A DNA stretch of 64,000 bases from Hexactinellida sp. DTS-2022 (GCA_028753945.1 JAPNXP010000018.1:744001-808000); one strand, 5' to 3'. Counted from the stretch's first letter, positions 41,287-52,653 are shown. The notes: generated by a model not told the origin, from the letters alone. A program made the numbers and translations.

Positions 41287-43464
41287 TTAGAATAGCTTGG
41301 CTCGCTTCTTCAGATCGCTCTGCTTCCAGGGAGGCAGGCAGTAGAACTCGTCTCTCCGCATTGCGAACACCAGCGCGAAGTCATCGTCCGAGAGGTGTTG
41401 TTCCAGTCGGTACCTGTCCACCTCTTTGGGGAATATCTGGTACTCCCCGGCGGTCACGAGCAGTCTCTCAAGCGGGTACACCACGGGGTCGTACGGGGCA
41501 GATTTGGTGCTAAAAACCGCAGATTTGACGCGCAAGGTTCTCTTGTTATTCGGGGAGCTAGCAGCGTGGTTGGCTTGTGACTTTCGCTGCGTGGGATCTG
41601 ATAGGGGGCTGGAGGTGTCCGAGTTCGAGTATTTGAGGGGAGGGGCACTCGAGGCGCTGCTGAGACTCGAGTTGGAGGAGGTGGGCGTGGAGCTCTGCGT
41701 CAGCTGATTGATCGGTCGGTTTTCTAGCACTGGAGAGGGATCCTCTCCCTCCTGCTCAGCGATCGTCCGTTCGAAGTAATTGTTTATTTCCTTGAGGGTG
41801 CGCTTCATCGTCGGGGTGGAGGCCGTGTCTATGATGGGACTCCTCCTGGGACTGAGGTGGAGCGGGCTCGCCTGCTTGTCGGCGCTGCCGGCACTAGAGA
41901 GGGCTGAGATCTGTTTGTGTCGGGACTTGGGAGAGAACTCGGTGCTGGGCAGCTGGAGAGTCTCGTTCGGAACTTCTTTATTCGCGAAGAACTCGTGCGC
42001 CTGCTTGAAGTTCTTGTTGTTAGCGTTGCTATTCTGGGCGCTGTGGAATGTGTCTGACATGAATCTCCTCCGCAGGGGTGTGTTGGTGGCGTCACTCAGC
42101 GTGGCTCGGGGGCCAGACTCATTCTGCAGAGAATACTGTCTCTTGTCCCAAGTCTTGGAGAGCCTGGTGCCCGAGGCGGTGGCCTGTAGCTCCGAGACGG
42201 TGGCCTGTAGCTCCGAGACGGTGTCCGCGCCGCTGGGCGAGTTGAGCGTTGCGGGCAGGGTCGTGTGGGTGTAGAGACTGTTGTGTCTGCTCCGCTGGGC
42301 GCTCAGGTCGCAGCTGTCCTGAGAGAAGTCTCGGACGTGGGTCACCTTAGGCGGGGACTGCATTCCTGAAGCGATGGAGATAGCAACGTCCTCGGACTGG
42401 GGAGTCGGAGTCTTAACCTCCTCTCTGGAGGCGTGCTGCGAGTTGGTGTCGTATCCGGAACTGAAGTCGGAGTTGTTGTTAACCAGCCCGTCGTTAGCGC
42501 CAGTGTCGAATGAGTGGCTGATGTACTGCTGCCTGGAGACCAGGCCGCACTCTTGGTGCCAGAGACGAGCTCCGTCAGAATCCTTGTACAGGTCTTGGTC
42601 GTCACGGAAGCTCTGGTTACAGTAGGCACAAATAGCGCAATCAAAATGGTAGCAGGCCTTGTTAACCATGAGCCCCTTGCCCGTGATGACCTCGTGACAG
42701 GCGATGCAGCGGATGCCGAATGCCTGGAAGTAGTGCTGCTCGCAGTATATGTCGTCCCCTCTCGCCACGAACTTCCCCACCATCATTCGCTTGCAGGTCA
42801 AACAAGTGAAGCACCACTGGTGCCAGACCTTGTTCATGGCCACTACGAGGGTGGTGTGGTTTATGTACTGGTGGCATTTGTAGCACTTGATGCGCTTAGA
42901 GTCCTCCTGGTGGGACTTTCTAGGCTCCTCGTACGGGGTGATGAAGTGGTTGTTGGAGGGAGGAGAGGGCTCGAAGTTGTTGGGGGAGGCTACAGGGATG
43001 TCGGGGGACATGTGGTTGTAGCCGGGGAGCACCGATCTGTCCGCCAGACAGTCTTGACAGACGTACTTCTGACCGTTATACGTCACTGTAGAGCCCGGAG
43101 AAAATGTCTGGTTGCAGTTGTCGCATTTGAAACACTCTTTATGGTAGGTGTTGTTGAGTGCAGTGACCACCTCTCCCTCCACGTATTGCTGACACACGAA
43201 GCACTTGGTTCCGAACATTTTCTGGTAATCAGAGGTGCAGTAGTACTCCTCTCCACGCACGTAGAAACCTCCGCTCTGAAGCCTGCGAGAACAAACTTCG
43301 CAGTAGAAACAATCCACATGAAAATGTCTGTCCTGTACCTTCAACACTTCCCCGGAGCAAGGCTCGTGACATTTGTGACAGCGAACTCTTCGCTTGCGTT
43401 TCTTGTCCGAGTTCTTCCTTCTGTCTTTCTCTTCACTGAAATCCCCGATGTTTTGATAGCTCAT
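41287..43464 (-). CDS. abLIM/UNC-115-like actin-binding LIM protein
   Basis: A 725-codon intronless frame. Four LIM domains are visible at about residues 29-80, 88-140, 194-246 and 254-306, each with paired CxxC and HxxC/CxxC zinc sites (for example CHKCHEPC, HVDCFYCEVC, CFVCQQYV, CYKCHQYI). A long Ser/Thr-rich linker follows. The C-terminal villin headpiece (about 661-725) ends WKQSDLKKRAKLF, with LPPWKQSDLKK being the core actin-binding helix. Four LIM plus VHP defines abLIM/UNC-115, which couples actin to guidance or Rac signalling. Convergent with the TRAF7-like gene. Confidence 0.92.
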   Translation of the reverse strand: MSYQNIGDFSEEKDRRKNSDKKRKRRVRCHKCHEPCSGEVLKVQDRHFHVDCFYCEVCSRRLQSGGFYVRGEEYYCTSDYQKMFGTKCFVCQQYVEGEVVTALNNTYHKECFKCDNCNQTFSPGSTVTYNGQKYVCQDCLADRSVLPGYNHMSPDIPVASPNNFEPSPPSNNHFITPYEEPRKSHQEDSKRIKCYKCHQYINHTTLVVAMNKVWHQWCFTCLTCKRMMVGKFVARGDDIYCEQHYFQAFGIRCIACHEVITGKGLMVNKACYHFDCAICAYCNQSFRDDQDLYKDSDGARLWHQECGLVSRQQYISHSFDTGANDGLVNNNSDFSSGYDTNSQHASREEVKTPTPQSEDVAISIASGMQSPPKVTHVRDFSQDSCDLSAQRSRHNSLYTHTTLPATLNSPSGADTVSELQATVSELQATASGTRLSKTWDKRQYSLQNESGPRATLSDATNTPLRRRFMSDTFHSAQNSNANNKNFKQAHEFFANKEVPNETLQLPSTEFSPKSRHKQISALSSAGSADKQASPLHLSPRRSPIIDTASTPTMKRTLKEINNYFERTIAEQEGEDPSPVLENRPINQLTQSSTPTSSNSSLSSASSAPPLKYSNSDTSSPLSDPTQRKSQANHAASSPNNKRTLRVKSAVFSTKSAPYDPVVYPLERLLVTAGEYQIFPKEVDRYRLEQHLSDDDFALVFAMRRDEFYCLPPWKQSDLKKRAKLF

Positions 43465-44124
43465 AGATTCAGCTGTCTCAATTAGAGCGTATCACAATAA
43501 ACGGGTGGTCTTAAGTGTATTTGTTGTTTATGGCCTATGCTTTTATAGATGCTACCAATTGTTATACTCAGAAAGATGAGCTTATATCGTATAGGATAAA
43601 GTATAACAGTTTATAGTGATGCAACTAATGACACTTTGATTAAAATTAGTCAAAGGTTTGACAAATAACACAAATATAACGGCAAAATTTAGAAAGATCT
43701 ATTTTGTAGAATTTTATGACCATATAATGTAACTTTTCTATTTATACATTCCAAAGTAAAAATACAATACAATTCTTACAAAAATAATACAAATATAATA
43801 TTGTAAAACTATTAAGCTTAATTTTGTTTGGCGGTTTACTATCAAATAATGCAGCCACAACATCTATCAAAAATGAAAAGATAGAATCACTTCTTTAGAT
43901 CCGGTAAGATCGGATCTTCTCTTGTCGTTGCGAATTCATAACTTGATTTTACCACCACATACTTTTGATGGTCTTTTGATAATTGATTGTGTCTACTGAT
44001 GAGACACAACAACCTAATTGTCTCATTGGATAGAAATTTAAGCTTACTTTTCATTAAATTCGCCCAATCTAGTTTATGGTATGCAACAATTCAATGCTTA
44101 CTGACAAATACTATAGTCGACTTA

Positions 44125-44276
44125 GCTTAATTAATACAGCCACCGGTTAATTGGGACAACAATTCACAGGAATTACGGAACGGAAATACAGTTTTACTCG
44201 CAATATTTTTGGTTTAATTGGGTTCTCCACTTAATAGTACCAAACTACCCTCGGACCAAAGTGAAATCTACTGTAT
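44125..44276. mobile_element. Decayed pogo-like MITE, family c
   Basis: Shares GCCACCGGTTAATTGGG, CACAGGAATTACGGAACGG and AAATACTTTT-like text with 61770-61951, and ends GAAATCTACTGTA. The left terminus is degraded. Confidence 0.5.
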
Positions 44277-45251
44277 TTTAAATATTTGAACCTGAAATAA
44301 AATATACACCATCTTCGAAATAGCTCTTGTACGAATCTAATAGAATTCTCATAATTAAATGAAAGCGAAGGCATATCAAGGCTTGAAATCAGTTCTGAAT
44401 AATCGGGTATTATTACCGTATTAATCGCTGATATCATTGATGATCAGATGGCTGTACAAAGGATTAGATTGTATCCCTTTAAATTCTCGGATATTCTTAG
44501 ATATTCACCAAGTCATGTTCGCGTTCGCACCAACTAGACGAACTGCCAAATCTCGACGGACATGCTAGTTAGAACCACTAATATAATACAACGTATCTGA
44601 AATTTGGATTATTATTCCTAAAAGAAAAATTACCCATAAATTAATAAATAAGTGAAGGATGAGGAATGCTGTATTATGATCCCTAAAACAAGAAAATACG
44701 TGATGTAATACCGTATTAACTTTTAAGGGTATATTGGATATTATAATTACAAGAACAATTGGGAGTTATAACTGGACAAACCATGATGTACTTAAATAAT
44801 CAGTAGATAGTCTCATAATCTCATTCTATTTCCAGTTAATTAATAATTAATCAAATAATTATTAACTCAAGAGAGGAGTAATACAGTTATCTGGTGCAGG
44901 TGTTCGATGAGTAAAACGTTTAGAGTTTGGAGCATGGAGAATTTAAGAATATCGTATAACTCTTTCCGATAAAATACAATATTGCAGCGTGAAATTTCAG
45001 GTCAATGGTTTATCTAGCCAAGTAGCCGTTAATAGATCTTATCTTAATTAGTGATTGAGCCTGCCTCTCTATACAGATGTACAATTAATGAATTAGTTAG
45101 TTGTGATTGAATTACTAGAATGCTTACGGGATATCAGTTATATGCCCCCTAACTTGATATTGAAACTAATCAGATGCTCCAAACACTCAATTGGGCGTTA
45201 TTAGCTACATGTTCGGCAGTAGAAAGGTTCAATATATAAATATACAAATTA

Positions 45252-45440
45252 CAGTGGAACTCGCTTAGTAAGTACGTATTCTCGGATAATACGTATTTTT
45301 CTCTAATAACCGAATTTTTACTGTGCCGACTATAGTATACTATAGTATATTGGGCCAGTATTGAAATCACTACCTTTTTTCTCCCGATTCGGTTAATACG
45401 TACTCGGATAAGACAAACCAATTTCTATTCTCAACTAAAT
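45252..45440. mobile_element. pogo-like MITE, family i (TTAGTAAGTACG text), partial
   Basis: Left end TA|CAGTGGAACTCGCTTAGTAA; interior CGGTTAATACGTACTCGGAT and ACTATAGTATACTATAGT (a palindrome). The right end was not identified with confidence and could lie further right. Confidence 0.45.
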
Positions 45441-46401
45441 AAAATGTATTCATTTAAATTCGGTTAGTATAGAGAAAACTATCAGCAGAACTCAGTTAGT
45501 ATTTTGATTGTCGAGTACGTGACAACTAAAATACTTTTATCTTATCGTTAAGTATGTTGGAGACTTGTTTACCCTACATCGTATTTACATCATTGTACAA
45601 AGCCAGTCTTTAGCTCGTGGATTATGCATTCGGATAAGAAGAACCTCGGTTAGTACGTACTCTTGTTTAATTCCCAGGCTGGTATGTCAACAGAGTTCTT
45701 CTGTATATTCAATATACATTGTGTAAATCGTGGAATGGTCAATAGCCAAAATATCTTAGTTTTACCAGACAAATATATTAGCACTAAATGCTAAGCTATT
45801 GACTATAGTTGTTATACACCACTCAAATTTATCTTGCGATTACAATATTCCAGTACATACCACAAGAGTGTGTTATTTTGCTATAAAATTCCCTCTTAGA
45901 GATACGCGGCCTTGGCTGGCTTGTATCTCCTTTAATTAGGAAGCAACCTGTTATTAACATATCTGCATTGTGTAGGTTTTCAAAGTTGCCCACGCTCAGA
46001 CACAAAACCAGTTAGTTTAAGGGAGCTGCAATAAAGATTAATCTTCAGATAATTACATAGCCTACTTATCAGTGCATTATCTTTAACCGCTTGCTCTGTT
46101 ATGTCAATGCATACATACGTTTGTATTAATATATCTAGTTTAGAGGTGTCTTCTCGACTTGTGTACATTTTCTTATTTTTATAGTATTAAATTAAAGAAT
46201 CCAATAAATTTAACTGTTGTACTATTAATCAAATTAGGCTGACCTCTGTTTACAAGACACACAAAACAATCCAATCTAATTATTAATTTAATTATCATAA
46301 TTAAATAGCTGACGAAGAATTAGAATGACATTATTTTAACAATCTTACAATTTGTTATTGAGGCAACCAGTACGTAAGGTGATTTATATATTATCATAAT
46401 T

Positions 46402-46998
46402 CAGGGCCGTGCCACTAATGCAAACTGACCAGGTCAAACCTGGGTAGGATTTATCCAGACCAGGTTCTGACCAGGTTGACCTGGCCATATGACCAGGTCA
46501 ACTTGGTCATTAAACCAGGTTCTCACTAACTGATGAGTTTCAAAACAATTATTATTGTTATATACGAATAAAGCGATGAAAAGGGGACTCCATCGAGAAT
46601 CTAGATATTACGTCAAATACGTACTATGTACATTTAATTAAATTTGTTATAATTATACCTGCCAACCAATATGAGTCAATTCCCAGTAAGTGGTTTCAAT
46701 CTTACCCTGTACAGTGGCCTAAATACATGGATGCCCAAAATTTTCTTTTTCGCTAGCTCGTCCTGGGAATCCCTGTACCCTTATACTAAGAGGAATTAAG
46801 AGATTGCAGCATTAAGAAATGCATTCAAATACGTTTATTTCGGATCATTAATCAAAAAGTGCTGCGCACTAATAATAGAATTTTTTTGCTAATGTTTGCT
46901 AAAAGTATGTCAATCAGAAACTCATTAACTCATGGGGACAGATGTTTACTCTAATTAGGTTTGACCTGGTCAGGTAAAAATAGGCTCGCACGGCCCTG
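46402..46998. mobile_element. hAT-like element, CAGGGCCGTGC ends, 7-bp duplication
   Basis: CAGGGCCGTGC at the left and GCACGGCCCTG at the right, flanked by CATAATT on both sides (46395-46401 and 46999-47005). Subterminal ACCAGGTC/GACCTGGT motifs occur repeatedly in both orientations. No transposase frame; 597 bp. Confidence 0.82.
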
Positions 46999-47248
46999 CA
47001 TAATTATAATACCTTATTATACAATATATAATTGTTGCAACGTGCTATAACAGTGGTTGATATTTGCTAAAGGGGGCCACGGTTGGAAAAAGGTAGGGAA
47101 TCGAATCGCTGTACAGGGCAACTTGTTTAGACCCAACTACACAACTTATCGCTTGAAATACACAATTAATACAGCAAAGCAATGATTATTAATAAGAAAA
47201 TACAATCAATATATATTTTGGGATAAAATGTAATCTGCTTGTGACCAG

Positions 47249-48889
47249 CTAGGTCTTTGACGTATTAGGGTATTTCTTTAAAAACCTCTTTTTATTTATC
47301 CCCATAAGTCGGTCTCTCCTCCGCATTAGCCCACACTCCCTCTCACTGGAGTGATCTGACCACTCACAGTCTCTCTGCACCGCCTCTGTTATAGCATATT
47401 CACCATTACCCACGGCCGCTGCATCAATATCAGGTTTGTCTACCTCGCCACCCCCCAGCCTATCCTTCTGCTGTACAGAGGAACTGAGCTCGCCTGGGTC
47501 CGGACAGAAGAAGTTCCCCTGCACTAAGTTCTCCACCGTCAGAGACATGGAGTGCGTCTGAGACAGGTCTAATAGGATCTGGTACGTGGACAGATTGGGG
47601 AACACCTGATGGATCTGCTCCACCATCATGTGCAGGTCTCTAGCTGGGATCGCGTGTGCGGAATATAGCACGTCATTATCCAACACTTCTACAGAGAAGT
47701 TAGGCAACCAGCTGGCTAGCGCGGACCCAGCGAAGGTGAACAGACTTCTCCGCTGGGCCTCGTGCCCCCTGCCCACGCCCGTGATGCTGCTGAGGAGCGA
47801 GAGGGCGCTCTCGAGCTGGAAGCTGGTGCCGAAGAGGTAGGAGAGGTCCTCTCTGCAGACGGGACAGGTCTGGTGCTCGCGCAGCCAGGTGTAGAGACAG
47901 GGCGCGTGGAACACGTGCCCACAGCGCAGCATGCACCCCGGGTTAATGTTGTCCCAGCAAATAGTGCACTTCTCTCGGCGCGACTCGACTCGCTCCAGGA
48001 GACTATGCATGTTGTGCGTTATTGTCCAATGGAACTGGTGCTTCTCGAGTTTCTGGTATATCTCCTGGTAGAGGAACCGCAGCTTCATAAGCAGCACCAA
48101 ACTCGCCATGCTTAGGAACATATCCACCCACAGAAGCATGTGCACGTGGTGCGCAAAGTCGATACAAAGCGCGAGGAGGGAGAACACGAGCTGAGTGTAG
48201 TGCAGATACACGAACTTATTCTCCCAGACCTGTTCGGGGTGGTTGAAGTTCCACACATTTATCTGCTGCTCCACTACAGTCTGCAGAACTCGGAATATAA
48301 TAATCAGCAGCTCGGCTGCCAGCAGCACCAGGTAGTTGAGCCCCAGGAAGTATCCAATGGAGATAGCCGCGTACACGAGCGTGACGCAACAAGCCAGGAT
48401 CCCGAGCAGCAGCAGGAGGATCTTAACCTGCGTCTCTCCGCTCTGTCTCCGTCTCAGAGTCATGTCATTACTGCGGTCCACGCACAGCTGCGTTAAGATA
48501 TGCAGGGAGCCCAGCACGCCCAGCCAGCCCTGCCAGCAGATGAGATTAAGCACGTCCCGTACATTCAAGACGCCGAATACAAAGATACACTTGTGGAACA
48601 CAAAGTTCCAGAATGTGTCCTGTATATTCTCGATCTCCGGGCGCCGCAGGGGTCCGAATATGTGCTCCTTCACCCCCGCCAGGACCAGGAACCAGGCGCA
48701 GTAGCACATGTTGAGAGCCGCAGTGGTGCACCAGACCTGATTCACGAAAGTCATACTGAAGCTGTCCCCGGAGAATAGCGAGGCGTGCAGCAGAGCCAGC
48801 GACAGACCGAAACAGCTGAAGTAGGAGTACGCCCTGAGGCTCGGGATTGGGATCTTCTCGAAGTGGAATCCAACGTTCGGCATTCTCAA
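47249..48889 (-). CDS. AMFR: gp78/AMFR-like membrane RING-CUE ubiquitin ligase
   Basis: A 546-codon intronless frame. About six hydrophobic segments in the first 280 residues. RING at C308-C345 (CTICWDNI..CGHVFHAPCLYTWL..CPVC). CUE domain at about 418-460 (MMVEQIHQVFPNL, ILLDLSQTHSMSLTVENLVQ). A basic C-terminal helix LMRRRDRLMGINKKRFLKKY (521-540) sits where gp78 has its p97-binding motif. gp78 is an ER-associated degradation E3; the order TM-RING-CUE-basic helix is specific to it. A separate UBE2G2-binding helix cannot be pinned down by eye. Acceptor-like CTCTCTAG lies 6 nt before the ATG. Confidence 0.9.
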   Translation of the reverse strand: MRMPNVGFHFEKIPIPSLRAYSYFSCFGLSLALLHASLFSGDSFSMTFVNQVWCTTAALNMCYCAWFLVLAGVKEHIFGPLRRPEIENIQDTFWNFVFHKCIFVFGVLNVRDVLNLICWQGWLGVLGSLHILTQLCVDRSNDMTLRRRQSGETQVKILLLLLGILACCVTLVYAAISIGYFLGLNYLVLLAAELLIIIFRVLQTVVEQQINVWNFNHPEQVWENKFVYLHYTQLVFSLLALCIDFAHHVHMLLWVDMFLSMASLVLLMKLRFLYQEIYQKLEKHQFHWTITHNMHSLLERVESRREKCTICWDNINPGCMLRCGHVFHAPCLYTWLREHQTCPVCREDLSYLFGTSFQLESALSLLSSITGVGRGHEAQRRSLFTFAGSALASWLPNFSVEVLDNDVLYSAHAIPARDLHMMVEQIHQVFPNLSTYQILLDLSQTHSMSLTVENLVQGNFFCPDPGELSSSVQQKDRLGGGEVDKPDIDAAAVGNGEYAITEAVQRDCEWSDHSSERECGLMRRRDRLMGINKKRFLKKYPNTSKT

Positions 48890-49039
48890 CTAGAGAGGAG
48901 AATCAATAAACTTATATAGAGTGATAAAAGTAATATTCTAGTATTATATCAATAAAATTATAAATCAAATACTCTTGCTACAGAACTAAGCTAATCTAAC
49001 GAAGTGATTGGGCAGTAGGATCGGATAATAACAACAGTC

Positions 49040-49813
49040 CTATTTGGGTGGGGCTGCGTACAGAGGCGTGGTGGAGTCCACGCAGTACTTGGGACAGCCT
49101 TCCTTGAAGCTCCTATAGTGCGCCGCGTGCTGCTCTGCGGTGAGCGCAGTGGCCTGCACGGGGCCCTGCTTCTGCATAGCGGAGATAAACTCGAAGAAGA
49201 GAGGCAGGGTCTCTGGGGCGCTGTCCTGGAGCCAGACGGACAGGTCCTTAGAGCAGACGGCCGCTAGCCCCTCCAGTCGCTCGAAAAAGGGGTACACCGC
49301 GTAGTCGGGGAACCCAGGATGCTCCCCTGAGATAAGCGGCATCTCCCGCTTGTTGAGGAACTCATTGAAGTAAGCAAGGTAGTTCGTTATACCGATAAAG
49401 CCAGAACGGTCAGGGTCCCCCGTCTTGAGGATTTTGAAAAAGTTCGGGAGAAATTTACTCCCGAACTCTTCCACGAATATCTTCTGTTGCGCCCGCTCCA
49501 TGGGGTCGGGGCTCAGCAGGCGTCTGTCCCCTGGGAAGCACTCGTCCACGTACTCCATGCCTATCTTTGAGTCGGGGATAATCTGCCCCTTGTGCTCTAG
49601 GGTGGGCGTGGTGCCGTGCGGGTTCAGCTGCAGGAACCACGCCGGCTTCCGGACCAGGTGCACGAAGAACTGACTGAACTCCACCTCCTTCTCCCGGAGC
49701 GAGAGACGCACGCGCTGCGAGAAGGGACAGACCGGGTTGGAGTAGAGACGCACGGGCTTAGCGAAGGTTAGGTCGGGCGCAGTGTATATTATGTAGTCTC
49801 CCGTGTCAGACAT
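49040..49813 (-). CDS. Omega-class glutathione S-transferase (GSTO)
   Basis: A 257-codon frame. The N-terminal thioredoxin fold has VRLYSNPVCPFSQRVRLSLR, with C29 in the omega-type Cys-Pro-Phe active site rather than the Tyr/Ser of other classes. Other GSTO marks: FLQLNPHGTTPTLEHKGQ, IGMEYVDECFPG (GSH gamma-Glu site normally ESxx, here DSKI) and PDYAVYPFFERLEGL in the helical domain. GSTO enzymes act as thiol transferases and dehydroascorbate reductases. The gap to AMFR is only 150 bp. Confidence 0.88.
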   Translation of the reverse strand: MSDTGDYIIYTAPDLTFAKPVRLYSNPVCPFSQRVRLSLREKEVEFSQFFVHLVRKPAWFLQLNPHGTTPTLEHKGQIIPDSKIGMEYVDECFPGDRRLLSPDPMERAQQKIFVEEFGSKFLPNFFKILKTGDPDRSGFIGITNYLAYFNEFLNKREMPLISGEHPGFPDYAVYPFFERLEGLAAVCSKDLSVWLQDSAPETLPLFFEFISAMQKQGPVQATALTAEQHAAHYRSFKEGCPKYCVDSTTPLYAAPPK

Positions 49814-50023
49814 GGGATAGAGCTAATAAGTTGAAGCCGTGAACTAGGTTAGTTAGCCATGCTGCACTACTAGTAACAACTGACTTAACCAATTAATAGG
49901 ACATTAGTTCTCATTCCAATTGGTACAACTTTAATTCCGTTAGTTCAAACCTTGTAGTACTTTAAAACAATACAAGAAAGTATAACTCAAAAAAGAGTTA
50001 ACGATTAAAAGATCGAGTTAATA

Positions 50024-51322
50024 TTACTGAAGGAGTGCGCTTACTTCATCTGACAAACTAACCAAACCTTCTGACAAATATCTGTCTCGATTTATCTCCA
50101 ATGTTTCCAAATCGTACAAGTAATTAGCCATAATACCAAACGACTCAGCTATTCCTCTCTCGCTAGCATTGGCCAGCCAGTTAACCTTTCGTAGCGTGGC
50201 TCCGTTCTTAAGATGGAAATTAGCGACAGGGTCCCAGGCCTGTCTCCCTCTCTTGGCGGTGGCTAGATAGAGCGCACACTCCCTCAGTAGCTCTCTTCGT
50301 TCTGTGGGGGAATAGTCTGTTAGTTGTGCACGAAATGTTATGTTGCTGTTGGTTAGCCATTTCCGGAATTGTGGGATAGGCGAGAGTGTCACGAAGGTGT
50401 GAATAGTCGGGAACTTACGACTGAGAGAAGAGACCGCGAACTTAATCAGCTGGTGCGACACCTCAGTGCCACCAAACCCAACATGCGCATTTGAGATGGA
50501 ATAGAAGCAGGCTGTGGTGGGACTGTGCAGTGGGTTAGCCTTAAAACCGGCACCTGCTAGCACCGGCTTAATATGAGTGGGGAAGTATGCGATAGGAGCG
50601 CAGTATACCATGGATATAGGGAGGTTGGGGGACAGCTGATCGTGCGTGACCGCATAGCATCTCCCGTTGGTAACACGTCTGTAGAAGTCAGTCTCTATTA
50701 AGACAGGGTGTACGGCCTCTGAGCGTATTATGTTAGTCACAAGCTCTTTGGGAGTCCTTGCTGTTATCTGCTTGAAGGTTAGGAAGGAGCTACGAGACCA
50801 GAGAGCAATCACCTGATGGAGAGAGCTCTCCAGCTGATCGAGCTGATCAGCTGTTTCGTTCTCGAAGCAGAGAGAGGACTTTATACATTTCAGATCAGTT
50901 TTGAGATCCAATACAAACTCTAATCCCCCGGGGTGCAGTGCTATGACGTGTAGGAAAGTAGTGAATGCATAGTTGGGATCAGGGACCGATTCTGTCAGTG
51001 CAGAGTTAAACGAATGGGGAGAATCGAACTGAGGATTACTATTAATATTATCAAAGAGGATATTCATAAATAGCATTTTCCTATTTTCCTCGAGTGGTTT
51101 GTAAATATCGACTAGAGAACGTAACAACAGAGTGAGTGGAGAGGAATGACTTAATTGTTTTGTCTTGAATGTTTTAAACGCAGTGGAAATGTCTGATGTG
51201 ATCTGGCACTGTCCATAGATGTCGGGTGCAAAGTTCAACTTGTTTACATATTTATCAATGTAACAACTGGTGGAGTACGTAGCTGTCTTAAATAAACTGA
51301 ACAAGCGATGGGACCTGATCAT
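50024..51322 (-). CDS. MLYCD: Malonyl-CoA decarboxylase, mitochondrial type
   Basis: A 432-codon frame with a basic, Ser-rich N-terminus (MIRSHRLFSLFKTATYSTSC) that suits a mitochondrial presequence. The C-terminal GNAT-like catalytic domain has CFYSISNAHVGFGGTEVSHQ (about 270), then TFVTLSPIPQFRKWL and DPVANFHLKNGATLRKVNWL (about 365-385), containing the conserved Ser and catalytic His positions. The protein ends SALLQ, without the peroxisomal SKL-type tripeptide found in vertebrates. The segment between SPIPQFRKWL and the PVANFHL block is clearly shorter than in vertebrates. The enzyme converts malonyl-CoA to acetyl-CoA, relieving inhibition of fatty-acid import. Confidence 0.9.
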   Translation of the reverse strand: MIRSHRLFSLFKTATYSTSCYIDKYVNKLNFAPDIYGQCQITSDISTAFKTFKTKQLSHSSPLTLLLRSLVDIYKPLEENRKMLFMNILFDNINSNPQFDSPHSFNSALTESVPDPNYAFTTFLHVIALHPGGLEFVLDLKTDLKCIKSSLCFENETADQLDQLESSLHQVIALWSRSSFLTFKQITARTPKELVTNIIRSEAVHPVLIETDFYRRVTNGRCYAVTHDQLSPNLPISMVYCAPIAYFPTHIKPVLAGAGFKANPLHSPTTACFYSISNAHVGFGGTEVSHQLIKFAVSSLSRKFPTIHTFVTLSPIPQFRKWLTNSNITFRAQLTDYSPTERRELLRECALYLATAKRGRQAWDPVANFHLKNGATLRKVNWLANASERGIAESFGIMANYLYDLETLEINRDRYLSEGLVSLSDEVSALLQ

Positions 51323-51636
51323 TGGACAGGTGGGGACCTCTCATTCAAGCTAGACTGAGATCCTATGTATAGCATAATTACACTGATATCTCTATTGTTT
51401 TATTGTGCCGACTATACTGTAATTAGTGTTGTGTTCTAGTATTGAAATTGCTGCCCTGGTTTTTGTTGGTGATTCAATTAACTCGATTATGAGAATTATG
51501 AGAATATAAATCAAAGTTTGTCTGATTAAAACCAGATTAGCGGTAGCTACCAAATGAACTTAATCGCTTAATCAACAGTGACCTTATTTACATTAGAATA
51601 GTCAGAAATACTAAGTAGTATGAGAATGAATGAGAA

Positions 51637-52341
51637 TCAGGTCTGCGGGAACTCTACGGCTCCCTGTAAGATGTCGGTTAATTTGGGATGAGGGATGGAG
51701 AGAGTGGTCAGCTCGCACTCGCACCAATCTATGAACTTCAGCAGTTGGTGCAGGTTGCTGTCTCCCTCTATGCCGTGTGCGTTCAGAAGTACAGAGTTCA
51801 GCTCGTGAGCTATTTTAATCCGGTGCAGGGGCGAGGTGAGGTAGTGGAACGGAGAATCGAGCTTGTCATGGAACGCCAAGAGACAGAGCGTCTTCTCCAA
51901 CTCGGGAAGGAAGGTCGGGTCTTCCTCCGCTCTGAACCTGAGCTCGTTCTGGGCCATGAGCAGAGCTGACTCCATGTCGCCTCTGCTTATCATCGTGATG
52001 GCTTGCAGCTGCTGCAGGTGGCAGAACAGCTGATGGTGCGTCTCCAGGATGGACGGGTCGATCTCGTTGGTTCTGCTGATGGCCTCCTCCACATCCCCCC
52101 TCTCGATGGCCACCTGGATGGGGTGGAAAGACACGGCGTCCGGGGGGAGGGGGGTGCTGGATTCCTGGGAGAACAGCTCTGCGGCCTCTTGGAACCCTTC
52201 CTTCACGAGATAGTCCATTACAACCGAGTCGAGGCACTCCTGGTCTACAGACACACTCTCCATCTTCTGGAGCCACTCCTCTCTATTTATAGGCTTCGGG
52301 GTCTCCTGTACGACAGTCTTAGACTTGCTAGCGGCCCGCAT
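51637..52341 (-). CDS. GID8: GID8/TWA1, subunit of the GID/CTLH ubiquitin ligase
   Basis: The frame is open from 52371, but the start is set at MRAASKSKTV (52341), which has AG immediately upstream and gives 234 residues, close to the family norm. LisH (about 33-65 after this start, LDSVVMDYLVKEGFQEAAEL), CTLH (about 71-128, IQVAIERGDVEEAISRTNEI) and CRA (through KFIDWCECELTT) follow in the usual order. GID8 is the scaffold that bridges RanBP9/RanBP10 and the RING pair in the CTLH complex. Gaps are 315 bp to MLYCD and 283 bp to SPATS2, all on the minus strand. Confidence 0.92.
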   Translation of the reverse strand: MRAASKSKTVVQETPKPINREEWLQKMESVSVDQECLDSVVMDYLVKEGFQEAAELFSQESSTPLPPDAVSFHPIQVAIERGDVEEAISRTNEIDPSILETHHQLFCHLQQLQAITMISRGDMESALLMAQNELRFRAEEDPTFLPELEKTLCLLAFHDKLDSPFHYLTSPLHRIKIAHELNSVLLNAHGIEGDSNLHQLLKFIDWCECELTTLSIPHPKLTDILQGAVEFPQT

Positions 52342-52653
52342 CTGACTTATGGACAGCGATAAAATACACATAATTAATTAACACATGTGACATAATACAA
52401 TACAAATATTCAGTAACTTATGTGCTGTGAGGGGAAGATAAATAAAAGGAAAATACACACCAATGCATGTAATAAGTAAATCAGATATGTAGTAAGAATA
52501 AATGACGTGACGAGTGAGGCATCAATCCACTAGAATGAGCTAAGAACGGGGAACTAAATTAAAATACAGTATAATATCCTACTAATGATTGTCCTAAGCG
52601 AGATTTATACAGTTTATCAGTCAGATGTTGACGTGTAATTTCAAGGAGAGTGT

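Larger units (their letters stand above)
43465..46401. other. Gene-poor AT-rich region with MITE relics
   Basis: Almost 3 kb without a supported gene. Contains decayed pogo-like copies (44125-44276, 45252-45440) and AT-rich text. The short frames at 44231-44437, 45170-45421 and 45980-46168 have no recognisable features. Confidence 0.55.
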
